Source: Cyanobacteriota bacterium erpe_2018_sw_21hr_WHONDRS-SW48-000092_B_bin.40
GTDB lineage: Bacteria > Cyanobacteriota > Vampirovibrionia > Obscuribacterales > Obscuribacteraceae
DNA length: 64,000 nucleotides
Reading direction: 5' to 3'
Assembly: GCA_030917395.1 (NCBI GenBank)
Contig: JAUPUU010000203.1
Span: 1 to 64,000 of the forward strand
Below are positions 1-9,742 of this stretch, in pieces. The notes under the pieces are model-generated. The model was not told where the DNA came from and ran no database searches. It saw only the letters and a list, made by a program, of their open reading frames with translations. A program made the position numbers and the translations under genes. How positions within the stretch are numbered: the stretch's first letter is position 1; each line of letters starts with the position of its first letter.

Positions 1-1
1 C

Positions 2-217
2 GAGTTCGCCATGCACGACTACAACAAGGCCAGTCGCGATTTCGAAAACGCCGTCAAAGAACTCAAGAAGAGACCAGGCGACAAGCTATTCCATCAATCA
101 GTAGTGACTATGTACCAACAAACTGCCATATTGCAAAAACAATCAGACCGGCTTTTCGCCTCCATCGGATCGTCTCTACAAGCTGGTATCAGCAAATACT
201 TTCACGAATACAAATAG
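2..217 (+). CDS. C-terminal fragment of a protein truncated by the left window edge, helical/TPR-like
   Basis: Frame is open to the window edge (E-F-A-M-H-D-Y-N-K-A...) and ends at TAG at 217. Confidence 0.5.
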   Translation, partial: EFAMHDYNKASRDFENAVKELKKRPGDKLFHQSVVTMYQQTAILQKQSDRLFASIGSSLQAGISKYFHEYK

Positions 218-242
218 CACCAACCGGTCAGCTAACAGTCGG

Positions 243-1043
243 CTAGATATGACTTGCTTCCATATCGCTCGAAAGTAAATCCATTTCAGACTGTGAAGGC
301 TTGAGCCCTTTGGGTAAAGCAAACTCAGTATCGGGAATAGGCCTGGCCTTAGCAAAATGCACTTCAGATAGAGTAACACTCTGCGTTGTGCGGCTTTCTC
401 GGCCTTGAATATAACCAGAGCGCACCATTTTAAATGGCAGACCATAGCTATAAACGGAATAGAGAACTGATTCGAGTACAGTATTTATTTCTGGCTCAAA
501 GTGAATCTCAGAACTGACAATTAAGTCATCGCGAAACTCTACGTTTTTTGGAGTTCGCTCATTGGAGATACGCTTACCAATGCGTACTAACATAGTAGCA
601 GGATGCCCCAAATATTCTGTTTTACCAACGGTTTTAGGAGAGGCAAAAATATATTGTTGCTTGGCGCGATAGATGCCAATGCGCTTGGCGCAATCTCTTA
701 GTGTATAGGTGCGATAGCGCCGACTCTTAAGAGAATAAAGAGTAATTTTATTGGTCTTGCGATTGATGATCATGCAGAGAAAAGAGCCGCTCATCTTGAT
801 CTGTTGATCAGTTATATACCAAACGCAACCGCCCACCTGATAGCCACGCTGACGCACAATCCAGCCACTACGGCTGCCGTTGGGATTATTTATCGGCGGC
901 AAAAAAGGATCAGGAGCACTGGCCAAGGCCGCCGTGCCCGGTGCCAAGGTAGAGACATTTAGGAAGTCTGAGACATTTAGGAAGGCTGAGGCCGTTAGCA
1001 AAGTCGCTAGAAAAAGAGCGCGAAACTTGAATGTGCTAGTCAT
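243..1043 (-). CDS. Secreted protein of unknown function, possibly DUF4412/LolA-like
   Basis: Within ORF 243..1154; likely start is the Met of MTSTFKFRALFLATLLTASA (signal peptide) at 1043, overlapping the RND gene end by a few bp. Confidence 0.6.
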   Translation of the reverse strand: MTSTFKFRALFLATLLTASAFLNVSDFLNVSTLAPGTAALASAPDPFLPPINNPNGSRSGWIVRQRGYQVGGCVWYITDQQIKMSGSFLCMIINRKTNKITLYSLKSRRYRTYTLRDCAKRIGIYRAKQQYIFASPKTVGKTEYLGHPATMLVRIGKRISNERTPKNVEFRDDLIVSSEIHFEPEINTVLESVLYSVYSYGLPFKMVRSGYIQGRESRTTQSVTLSEVHFAKARPIPDTEFALPKGLKPSQSEMDLLSSDMEASHI

Positions 1044-4000
1044 TTTTAGATGCAACAAACTGACTCTCAATTTGAGCGCGCAAGTTATCGGCATTCTCGA
1101 CATTTGGAGCGCCAAAACGGGAAACCAGACGCTTAAGCCATTTTTGAAAATCATCTACGTAGGTGAAAACCACAGGAATCACTATCAATGTAAACACAGT
1201 CGAGGTGACAAGTCCACCAATCACCGATATGGCCATGGGCGCCCGAGCCTCAGAGCCAGCACCGATACCAAGAGCGATTGGCATCATACCCGCAATCATG
1301 GCAATTGTTGTCATCAGAATAGGCTGCATGCGAGTCTCGCCCGCCAACATTATGGCCTGGCGCTGATCAATGCCGTGTTTCATTGACATCAGGCCATACT
1401 CTACTAAAAGAATGGCATTTTTGGTGACCAGGCCCATCAGCATGGTGATACCAATAAGAGCATAAAGACCAATAGACTGATGGAAGAAAACAAGCCCAAG
1501 AAGAGCACCACAAAGAGAAAGGGGAAGAGAGACCATAATCGTCAGGGGATGAAGGAAGCCACCAAAGAGCACCACTAGTACGGCATAAATGAGCAGCACC
1601 GCTGAGCCTATGGCAGTGGCAAAGCCGCCAAAGATATCCCTCTGAATTTCAGCATCACCTAAAGGCAATTCGTTTATTGACTTAGGCATGGTCTTGAAGG
1701 CCGGCAAAGCATGAACACTCTTGATTGCTTCACCAAGGGTGGTGCTGCTGTCTAAGCCTGACTCTAAAGTAACCTGTCTTTGACGATCAAAGCGGTCGAT
1801 TTGAAAAGGTCCGCTGCCAAACTTCACCGAGGCCACACTGCTTAGCGGCACCAAACGGCCGCCATTGGCTGAAACTTTCATATCTTCAATGATACGCAGG
1901 TCATTGCGATACTGTGGGTCTAACTCCACTCTTATATTGACCTGGCGATCGTCAAGATTGAACTTGGCTAGATTGGCCTCACTATCGCCAAGAGTACCAA
2001 TCAAAGCTGTCCGCGCAATCGACTGCACTGAAACCCCTTGCCTGGCGGCCTTATCAAAGTCAGGGGTGACGAGAATTTCCGGACGCAATATGCCAGCAGA
2101 CGAGCTAACATCGTACAAGCCTTTGACCGAGCGCATCTGGTCTTTGATCTCTTCGGCCACACGATCCAATTGTGCCGCATCAGATGAAGTCAGAACCATA
2201 CGCATGGGCTTGCCGCCCATACCGCCAGAGCGAGAGAAGCTCAAACGAGCACCAGCAACACTATCGAGCTCGGCCCTAACTGATTCTTCAAACTGCTGCT
2301 GAGTTATTGAGCGCTCTGTACGGGGCTTCAATGAAATATAGATAGTAGCCTTAGTGACATCACCTTGATTGCCACCAGACGTGCGCTTAGCCGAAGTGGG
2401 AGTACCAATGAAAGCCACCACATTGACCGCTTCTTTGTGCTTAGCAATGATATCGGTGCATTTTTCCGAAACGGCCTTTGTATCTTCTAGGTCAGAGCCC
2501 GGTGGCATTTCCACATTGAGCAAAACTTCGCCCCGGTCAACGTTGGCCATCAATGACGTGGGCATTGATTTGAACAAAACAATAGAAGCAGCGAAGAGCA
2601 AACAAGCACAAATGACAGTAATAAGTCTGTGCTTCATGGCTAAACCAAGCACCGGCGCATAGACCTTCATAAACTTCTGATTGACGGCTTGCTCTTCTTC
2701 TTGCCCACCAACGCTACGCATGCCATAAGCGGCAATCATAGGCGTAATCATGCGGGCCACGAGGAGAGAAAAGAGCACAGCGACCGTAACTGTCAGACCA
2801 AACTGCTTAAAGAATTGCCCGGGAATTCCGCCCATACTCGCCACGGGCACAAAGACCACAACAATAGTCAAAGTAGTGGCAATCACAGCCAAGCCAATTT
2901 CTTCAGCGGCCTCGATAGAGGCTTGATAGGCTGGTTTACCCATGCGGATGTGTCGAACGATATTCTCAATTTCAACAATGGCATCATCCACCAAAATGCC
3001 TATTACTAAAGCCAAGCCAAGCAACGACATGCTGTTTAGAGTAAAGCCTGCCCACTGCATCACAGCAAAGGTAGGAATTACCGATAGAGGAATAGCAATG
3101 GCCGTGATTGCTGTGGCTCGCCAATCTTTTAAGAAAACCCAAACCACAAAAACGGCCAGCAGAGCGCCAAGAATCAATGATTCGAGAGAAGCATCATACG
3201 ACTCTTTGATATAGCGGCCATTGCTGCGCAGCTTAACAATCTTCAGTGAACCAGGAAGATTTTCTGCCAGCTCTTTAATTTTGGCATCGACGCCTTTCTC
3301 GACATCGACTAAATTTGAACCCGTGCTGCGCACCACTGAAAATGCCACCACCGGCTGATTATTCAAAAGAGCCATCTGCCGCACTTCGGAAGTGCTATCT
3401 TCAACTTTACCTAAAGTGTCTAAGCGGGCGCGCTTGCCACTGGGCAAGACAATATCGGTCTTTGCCAACTGCGGCACGGTCAGAGCACTACCAAGAAGGC
3501 GAATAGACTGTTCGCCCTCACCCACCTGACCGCGACCACCAGGCAAGTTGATATTTAGTTGCCGAATCTGGCTGCTGACCATATCAGCTGTTATGCCGAG
3601 AGCCTCAAGGCGAGTGGGGTCAAGGTTGACACGAATCTCCCGATCAACTCCCCCGGCTCTCTGAATCTGACCAACCCCAGGAATCGACAGTAAAGCACGA
3701 GCGACGTCATTATCGACCACCCAAGACAACTCGGCTGGGGGCAATACTTTCGAATCAATTGTATAAGTAACAAACGGTCCGCCGACAAAATCAAGGCGCT
3801 GAATAATCGGCTCTTCAATGCCCTGGGGCATATCCTGGCGAATCTTAGAAATAGCATCGCGCACATCATTGACGGCTCTATCAGTATTTGTGCCAAGATT
3901 GAATTCAATTGAAGTAGACGAAGCACCATCAGTAACACTAGAGGCAATATGCTTGATATTGCCAATTCCAGCAATGGCGTCTTCAATTTTTCTGGTTACC

Positions 4001-4191
4001 TGGGTCTCAAGTTCAGCTGGCGCAGCGCCAAGTTGGCTCACCGCCACAGTGACTACGGGCACATCGATATTAGGGCTTTCATCAATACCAAGCTTGATAA
4101 AAGAAGTAATACCCATCAAACTCAAAACTAGAAATAGCACCACTACCGGTACTGGATTTTTAATCGACCAGGTAGAGAGATTGAAGTTCAT
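1036..4191 (-). CDS. RND-family efflux transporter permease (AcrB/MdtB-like)
   Basis: 1051 aa; N-term WSIKNPVPVVVLFLVLSLMGI, GIDESPNIDVPVVTV, LVIGILVDDAIVEIENI and GLVTKNAILLVEY are typical of RND permeases. Confidence 0.97.
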   Translation of the reverse strand: MNFNLSTWSIKNPVPVVVLFLVLSLMGITSFIKLGIDESPNIDVPVVTVAVSQLGAAPAELETQVTRKIEDAIAGIGNIKHIASSVTDGASSTSIEFNLGTNTDRAVNDVRDAISKIRQDMPQGIEEPIIQRLDFVGGPFVTYTIDSKVLPPAELSWVVDNDVARALLSIPGVGQIQRAGGVDREIRVNLDPTRLEALGITADMVSSQIRQLNINLPGGRGQVGEGEQSIRLLGSALTVPQLAKTDIVLPSGKRARLDTLGKVEDSTSEVRQMALLNNQPVVAFSVVRSTGSNLVDVEKGVDAKIKELAENLPGSLKIVKLRSNGRYIKESYDASLESLILGALLAVFVVWVFLKDWRATAITAIAIPLSVIPTFAVMQWAGFTLNSMSLLGLALVIGILVDDAIVEIENIVRHIRMGKPAYQASIEAAEEIGLAVIATTLTIVVVFVPVASMGGIPGQFFKQFGLTVTVAVLFSLLVARMITPMIAAYGMRSVGGQEEEQAVNQKFMKVYAPVLGLAMKHRLITVICACLLFAASIVLFKSMPTSLMANVDRGEVLLNVEMPPGSDLEDTKAVSEKCTDIIAKHKEAVNVVAFIGTPTSAKRTSGGNQGDVTKATIYISLKPRTERSITQQQFEESVRAELDSVAGARLSFSRSGGMGGKPMRMVLTSSDAAQLDRVAEEIKDQMRSVKGLYDVSSSAGILRPEILVTPDFDKAARQGVSVQSIARTALIGTLGDSEANLAKFNLDDRQVNIRVELDPQYRNDLRIIEDMKVSANGGRLVPLSSVASVKFGSGPFQIDRFDRQRQVTLESGLDSSTTLGEAIKSVHALPAFKTMPKSINELPLGDAEIQRDIFGGFATAIGSAVLLIYAVLVVLFGGFLHPLTIMVSLPLSLCGALLGLVFFHQSIGLYALIGITMLMGLVTKNAILLVEYGLMSMKHGIDQRQAIMLAGETRMQPILMTTIAMIAGMMPIALGIGAGSEARAPMAISVIGGLVTSTVFTLIVIPVVFTYVDDFQKWLKRLVSRFGAPNVENADNLRAQIESQFVASKND

Positions 4192-4197
4192 GGCAGT

Positions 4198-5598
4198 CTA
4201 CTTAGCCTTAAGGACGTTAACAACGTCACCATCTTTGATAAAACCAGCGCCTTTAGCGACCACTTGATCGCCAGCCTTCAAGCCACTCAAGACCTCGATG
4301 TAATCACCGTCTCGTCCACCCACTTCGATAAAATGCATCTGCACTTTCTTGCCGCTGCTATCGAGGGTATAGGCAATAGCGCGGTTGTCTTTATAAACCA
4401 CAGAAGAAGAGCCTACTGAATTGACCTTGGTCTTGCCTAGACCAATTTCACCTTTGACGAAATTACCCGGCCGCAACTGAGTATTGAGAGGCAAATCAAT
4501 ACGCACCATCCCCAGACGAGTATCTTGATCAATCATCGGACTAATTTCACGTACATGGGCATCGATGTTACCAATACGCACAACCTGACCAGGCTTGACT
4601 AGACCAATATCAGCTTCAGGAAGATTAGCCCGAAGCTCAAGGCGACCGTCGCGAACCAGGTCAAACATTACTTTGCTAGTGCTAGAAATGTCGCCAATGT
4701 GCACGCTGCGCTTTAGCACAAGACCGTCACAAGGGGCCTCAATAGCAGTTTGAGCTAATTGTGAATTGAGCTCCGAGATATTGGCCGAAATCTCAGCCAA
4801 CTGCGACTTTGAAATTTCAATATCTTCGCGGCGGCCACCCGATACACCCATGGTCAAACGATCATTAGCTTGCTGCGCGGCAAACTTAATCGCCTTCACT
4901 TTTTGCTCGCAGTTATGTACTTCAGCTAGAAAAACTTTGGCCTGAGTATTGCGGTTATCAGCGTCTTCAGCGCTAACCGCCCCCTGGCTAACGAGCCAGG
5001 TATAACGCTTAGCATTCTCAGCAGCTTCTGAATAATTGGCTTGAGCTCTAGCTAAATTAGCTTCTTCTTGGGCAATATTGGCCTGGGCTTGATGATAGGC
5101 ATAACGAAGAGAAGTGAGGTCTTCGGCTCGATAGGGCTGTATGGCCTTCACTAATGAAGCTTCTGCACCAAGCAAATTAGCTTTTTTCTTGGCCAGCTGA
5201 GCCTCAATTATGCTGCTGTTCAGCTTGGCTAAAAGCTGACCGCGCTTAACATGGTCGCCATCGTCAACCAGAACCGACTGAACCTTAAGACCGTTAACTT
5301 CAGAGCCGACTTGAACTGGATCCCATGCCCAAACAGTTCCGCTTACCAGCAGTTTGCGCTCAAAATCGCGGGGCTCGACAGTTGTTAACTCGACAGTTAA
5401 TACCGCTTGACTGTTCGCTCTCTCAACTTTGGTAACTGCTTCGCGAGCGCCAGGATTCAAAGGCAACTTGTCTTTCAAGACATAGGCAGCCAAGCCAAGA
5501 ACCAATAAAGCCCCAACAATTAACTGCTTGCGGTTACTGCTTTTGGGCAAAGCGGGGCGCGGCTGAAGGGTAGTTTGGTTTTCGAGCTTGGTATCCAT
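4198..5598 (-). CDS. RND efflux periplasmic adaptor (membrane fusion protein, HlyD/AcrA-like)
   Basis: N-terminal TM, GTVWAWDPVQVGSEVNGLKVQSVLVDDGDHVKRGQLLAKL, coiled-coil hairpin, IEAPCDGLVLKR; directly upstream of the permease. Confidence 0.95.
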   Translation of the reverse strand: MDTKLENQTTLQPRPALPKSSNRKQLIVGALLVLGLAAYVLKDKLPLNPGAREAVTKVERANSQAVLTVELTTVEPRDFERKLLVSGTVWAWDPVQVGSEVNGLKVQSVLVDDGDHVKRGQLLAKLNSSIIEAQLAKKKANLLGAEASLVKAIQPYRAEDLTSLRYAYHQAQANIAQEEANLARAQANYSEAAENAKRYTWLVSQGAVSAEDADNRNTQAKVFLAEVHNCEQKVKAIKFAAQQANDRLTMGVSGGRREDIEISKSQLAEISANISELNSQLAQTAIEAPCDGLVLKRSVHIGDISSTSKVMFDLVRDGRLELRANLPEADIGLVKPGQVVRIGNIDAHVREISPMIDQDTRLGMVRIDLPLNTQLRPGNFVKGEIGLGKTKVNSVGSSSVVYKDNRAIAYTLDSSGKKVQMHFIEVGGRDGDYIEVLSGLKAGDQVVAKGAGFIKDGDVVNVLKAK

Positions 5599-5635
5599 AT
5601 TAAAAGAGCCTAAGTAGTCAAGAAATTATAGCAGC

Positions 5636-6790
5636 CTACAGCCTGTTCTTGACTTCTAAAACACCACCATCAGCCCGTTCGATTAAGTACGATGAAGTTT
5701 CGCCAGTAAGCAGACCTGCTATCAGTTTATATGGAATCAGGTGCCGCAGGCGCAGGTGGCTGATATCGTAGACCGCTAAACGGTCAGCTACACCGCTGGC
5801 TACACTGGCCTGACCCAACCGCAGATAGTTGTCGTGCACAGGCCTCGGGTCGTCAACAAAGTTATAACCAGCCCGACGAATAAACGATGAAAGCTTGAGA
5901 TTGATATCGTTTCTAGCACAAAGCAGCATTAACTTGCCAGAAAAATTCTTCAAGGCGGCTTCTGAAGTTTTAAAGGAACTGAAGTCAACATCAGGGCGAC
6001 TCAGTATCACAGCAGAAAAGACTTGGGTAGCTTCCGGCTCAGTCTTCAGCGCCTGCAAACAATAATTTTGCACAGCGTGAATCCCTAGACTGTGGGCCAC
6101 AATTACTATTTTGTCCCGACCAAGCTTAGCGACCAGGCGTTCAAGAAAGGCCGTAAAGTTCGTACGGCAACCAGGCAGTTTAGCCAGAGAACCAGCATAG
6201 TTATAACAAGGAGTGGCCCAATCGTAGGCCAATAATGGGCCATTCAAACCAGCAGCTTGCAAGGCTTCTTGAATATCGCTAGCCTGAATCAAATCTTCAG
6301 AGAAGCTTACACAACAGCCGTGAACAAAAAGAGTAAGGGGCCGGCCACTACTTTTGATGTCGGCAGCTAGGCGCTCAAACAACTGCTCTTCAGAATAAAG
6401 GGAGTCGCAATCGACAGCCCTGTCACCGTACGAAAGAGCTTTACTAGTTTTCCCCAACCAGTCAGAAGCCTTTATTCGCTTTCCTTTGAGCGCAAGCTTG
6501 CGTTCACAAACAAAATATAGGCCACCGTTCTTTTTAGCAACACTATTCTTAGAAACACTATCTTTAGAAACACTATCTTTAGAAACACTATTCATGGCGG
6601 AACCATCTTTTGAGATAGAAGACTGTGCGGCTAAGGCGACAAAGCCGGGGTCGACAACGGCAAGTAATATAGTTAAGGATAGGAAAAAGCATCGGAAGAT
6701 ATTGCATCGTTTCAGTATGGCAAAGCTGGCCCCGGGCGGAGGAGCAGCAGAAACACTTGCAAAACTGATTGATGGTTTAGGCGAAGACAT
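5636..6790 (-). CDS. Alpha/beta hydrolase, DUF900-like, secreted or membrane-anchored
   Basis: N-terminal hydrophobic segment; RPLTLFVHGCCVSF and nucleophile-elbow IVIVAHSLGIHAVQNY (GxSxG-like AHSLG). Confidence 0.75.
   Translation of the reverse strand: MSSPKPSISFASVSAAPPPGASFAILKRCNIFRCFFLSLTILLAVVDPGFVALAAQSSISKDGSAMNSVSKDSVSKDSVSKNSVAKKNGGLYFVCERKLALKGKRIKASDWLGKTSKALSYGDRAVDCDSLYSEEQLFERLAADIKSSGRPLTLFVHGCCVSFSEDLIQASDIQEALQAAGLNGPLLAYDWATPCYNYAGSLAKLPGCRTNFTAFLERLVAKLGRDKIVIVAHSLGIHAVQNYCLQALKTEPEATQVFSAVILSRPDVDFSSFKTSEAALKNFSGKLMLLCARNDINLKLSSFIRRAGYNFVDDPRPVHDNYLRLGQASVASGVADRLAVYDISHLRLRHLIPYKLIAGLLTGETSSYLIERADGGVLEVKNRL
6537..6596. repeat. 15-bp tandem repeat, 4 copies, coding S-V-[SA]-K-[DN]
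   Basis: gcaacactattctta / gaaacactatcttta / gaaacactatcttta / gaaacactattcatg. Confidence 0.9.
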
Positions 6791-6800
6791 AGCTACATAC

Positions 6801-6890
6801 TAATGCAGAAGCGTATTCTAATGCACGAGCTTATTTTAATGCATAACCTAATTCTATTGCAGCGCCAAATTGCAATGCATAGACACAATT
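6801..6890. repeat. 18-bp degenerate tandem (iteron-like) repeat, 5 copies, intergenic
   Basis: taatgcagaagcgtattc / taatgcacgagcttattt / taatgcataacctaattc / tattgcagcgccaaattg / caatgcatagacacaatt, starting at 6801, 6819, 6837, 6855 and 6873. Confidence 0.75.
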
Positions 6891-6907
6891 AAATAGAGCG
6901 ACGCTCC

Positions 6908-8245
6908 CTAGTGAATGTGAATATTGGCAGTCTTGCGATAGGCTTCCATCTTGTCCCACTCAAGTACTTCAGGTTTGGCCTTGACCAGTTCATTCCAGGT
7001 GGTATGAGGTCTACCAGTGTCGATTTCAACCATGGTGATGCAGTCATCCACGGGGCAAACCCGTGAACAGAGATCACAGCCTACACAATCTTCTTCCCTA
7101 ACAACTGGCCACAAACGCTCTTTAGCTTCGTCAGTAATTTTCAACTCTTTCAAGTCAATACATTGGTGTGCCGCATCATTACAGGCAATGTAGCAGAGGT
7201 TGCATTGAATACATTTATCATGATTGATGCGCGCCACTGACTGGAAGCCAAGATCGAAGTCTCCGAAGCTTGAAACTCGCGGCAGCGACTTGCCAATAAA
7301 GTCATTACAAGTCTCAAAACCTTTATCTTCCATCCAATTAGACATACCTTCAATCATGTCTTCGACGATGCGGAAGCCCCAGTGCATAACGGCAGTACAA
7401 ACTTGAACCGAGGTGGCACCAAGCAGCATAAATTCAACAGCATCGCGCCAGGTCTCAACACCACCCATACCAGAAATAGGTAACCGTGACTTGAGAATTT
7501 CAGGATCGCCAGCTACCGCGCTCAACAAATGCAAAGCAATCGGCTTCACCGCCGGGCCAGCATAGCCACCATGGCCACCTTTACCGCCAACGTTTGGCTG
7601 TAATTCAAAAGTATCAAGATCAACTCCCATGACGCTATTGATAGTGTTAATCAGGGAAAGAGCAGAAGCACCGCCCTTCAAAGCCGCTCTAGCAGGCAAT
7701 ACGATATCAGTGACGTTCGGTGTTAACTTCACAATCACCGGCTTGGTGGCAACAGCCATAACCCATTCTGTAACCATCTCTGTATATTCTGGAACCTGGC
7801 CCATGGCAGACCCCATGCCGCGCTCAGACATACCGTGGGGGCAACCAAAGTTCAGCTCAAAGCCATCGATGCCAGTCTCTTCAGTGCGCTTGATGATTTC
7901 TTGCCAGGCTTCTTTTTTTGATTCAACCATAATTGAAGCAATCACAGCATGGTGAGGAAAATTGCGTTTGACCTCGGCCATCTCACGAAGATTGAGTTCT
8001 ATAGGTCGATCGCTGATAAGCTCAACGTTATTGAGACCAATAATTTTGCTGCCTTTATAGTCGATGGTGCCATAACGGTTGCACACATTCAGCACTGGTG
8101 CACCGATTGTCTTCCATACAGCACCACCCCAACCTTGCTCAAATGCCTTCTGAATCTGATAAGCAGAATTGGCTGGTGGAGCGGAAGCTAGCCAGAAAGG
8201 ATTTGGTGACTTGATACCGCAAAAATCAATCGATAAATCTGGCAT
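6908..8245 (-). CDS. preA: NAD-dependent dihydropyrimidine dehydrogenase subunit PreA
   Basis: DHOD-like barrel (FELNFGCPHGMSERGMGSAMGQ) plus C-terminal 2x[4Fe-4S] ferredoxin motifs CIQCNLCYIAC and CVGCDLCSRVCPV. Confidence 0.95.
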   Translation of the reverse strand: MPDLSIDFCGIKSPNPFWLASAPPANSAYQIQKAFEQGWGGAVWKTIGAPVLNVCNRYGTIDYKGSKIIGLNNVELISDRPIELNLREMAEVKRNFPHHAVIASIMVESKKEAWQEIIKRTEETGIDGFELNFGCPHGMSERGMGSAMGQVPEYTEMVTEWVMAVATKPVIVKLTPNVTDIVLPARAALKGGASALSLINTINSVMGVDLDTFELQPNVGGKGGHGGYAGPAVKPIALHLLSAVAGDPEILKSRLPISGMGGVETWRDAVEFMLLGATSVQVCTAVMHWGFRIVEDMIEGMSNWMEDKGFETCNDFIGKSLPRVSSFGDFDLGFQSVARINHDKCIQCNLCYIACNDAAHQCIDLKELKITDEAKERLWPVVREEDCVGCDLCSRVCPVDDCITMVEIDTGRPHTTWNELVKAKPEVLEWDKMEAYRKTANIHIH

Positions 8246-8295
8246 TTAATTTCTTCCTAAAATTTTAGACAGAGGGAGAGACAAGAAACAAGTTT

Positions 8296-9696
8296 TTATC
8301 TCTTAGAAACAGCTTCAGCTAACGGTTTAGCTGCACCCAAAAGTTGCTTAGCAATACTGGCAGCAGCAATTTTGCCGTCTTGAACAGCCATCACAGTTGA
8401 TGCCTCGCCATGGCTGCGAACACAGTCGCCTCCGGCGAATATCTTCTCGTGAGAAGTGCGGTTGCCCTCATCGACCTTAAGATAGCCTTTCACTTGCTCA
8501 ACACCAAATGGTGCCAACATAGCCAGAACACCAGTCGGCTTGTTTTGACCGATGGCCTTAATTACCATGTCACAAGGTACGACAAATTCGGAATCAGGCA
8601 CTGGCACAGGGCTGCGGCGACCAGAGGCGTCCGGTTTACCCAAATCCATTCTTATGCATTTGAGACCATCAACTTCACCTTTGGCATTGCTTAAAATCTC
8701 AACCGGCTGAGTCAAGAACATAAAGCTCACGCCTTCTTTCAAGGCAAACTCATACTCGAAGTGATAGGCCGGCATCTCCGCTTCGGAGCGGCGATAAATC
8801 ATGGTCACGCGCTCAGCACCTAGGCGGCGAGCAATAGTGGCACAGTCAATTGCCGTGTTACCAGCGCCGATGACACAGATGCGCTGCCCGTGCTTGATTG
8901 AATCCAGACTTTCGGTCTTAGTTTCTTCAACAAATTCAAGACCATCGAGCACACCAGTAAGCTGCTCACCAGGAACTTCCATTTCCGGTACGTTGCCTAA
9001 ACCAATGGCAAGAAAAACAGCATCGTGCTCTTTTATTAATTGCTCAAAGCTCAAATCTTTGCCAATCTCAATGTTGTTCTTAAAAGTGACACCGAGCTCT
9101 TCGATCATCTTTACTTCGGCCAAGCTAACTTCAACTGGCTCACGGAACACCACAATGCCATAGGTAGAAAGACCACCCGACCACTTTTTCTTTTCATAGA
9201 CTGTCACTTCAAAGCCAGCCTTGGCCAGCTCCCCGGCGCAAGAAAGGCCAGCAGGACCAGCTCCGACCACAGCAACTTTCTTGCCGTTCGGCTCTCCAGC
9301 CTTAAAGAAACGAATGCCTTTTTCGCTAGCATAGTCAGTGGCGTAGCGCTGCAATCTGCCGATGGCAATTGGCTTATGATCGGCAGTAAGCACACAGTCG
9401 CCTTCGCAAAGTACATCAACAGGACAGACCCGAGCACAGGTAGCGCCCATCAAGTTCGATTCTAGAATTGTTCTAGCAGAACCCTTGGTGTTACCCGTGG
9501 CAATCTTGCGAATAAAAGTAGGAATATCGATGCTGGTAGGACAGGCCACCATGCACGGTGCGTCGTGACAATAAAGGCAGCGATTAGCCTCTAAAACGGC
9601 CTCCCGCTCTGAAAACGGTGGGTAAACTTCCTGAAAGCGCTCTTCCAGTGTAAGTTCCCAGGCCTTGTATTTATTTGGCTTGTAATGCTCTGCCAT
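8296..9696 (-). CDS. preT: NAD-dependent dihydropyrimidine dehydrogenase subunit PreT (GltD-like flavoprotein)
   Basis: CLYCHDAPCMVACPTSIDIPTFI, CARVCPVDVLCEGDCV, two GxGxxG motifs; adjacent to preA. Confidence 0.94.
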   Translation of the reverse strand: MAEHYKPNKYKAWELTLEERFQEVYPPFSEREAVLEANRCLYCHDAPCMVACPTSIDIPTFIRKIATGNTKGSARTILESNLMGATCARVCPVDVLCEGDCVLTADHKPIAIGRLQRYATDYASEKGIRFFKAGEPNGKKVAVVGAGPAGLSCAGELAKAGFEVTVYEKKKWSGGLSTYGIVVFREPVEVSLAEVKMIEELGVTFKNNIEIGKDLSFEQLIKEHDAVFLAIGLGNVPEMEVPGEQLTGVLDGLEFVEETKTESLDSIKHGQRICVIGAGNTAIDCATIARRLGAERVTMIYRRSEAEMPAYHFEYEFALKEGVSFMFLTQPVEILSNAKGEVDGLKCIRMDLGKPDASGRRSPVPVPDSEFVVPCDMVIKAIGQNKPTGVLAMLAPFGVEQVKGYLKVDEGNRTSHEKIFAGGDCVRSHGEASTVMAVQDGKIAAASIAKQLLGAAKPLAEAVSKR

Positions 9697-9742
9697 GGTT
9701 CAGCCTCAGATTTCAAGTTTCTTGTATTTGACTCTGGTCTAT

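Noticed and set aside
880-1386. 168-aa plus-strand ORF
   Set aside because: Antisense to the RND permease and secreted protein genes, His/Arg-rich shadow ORF with no recognisable domain.
6801-6890. Possible CRISPR array
   Set aside because: 18-bp repeats are contiguous without spacers and no cas genes are present.
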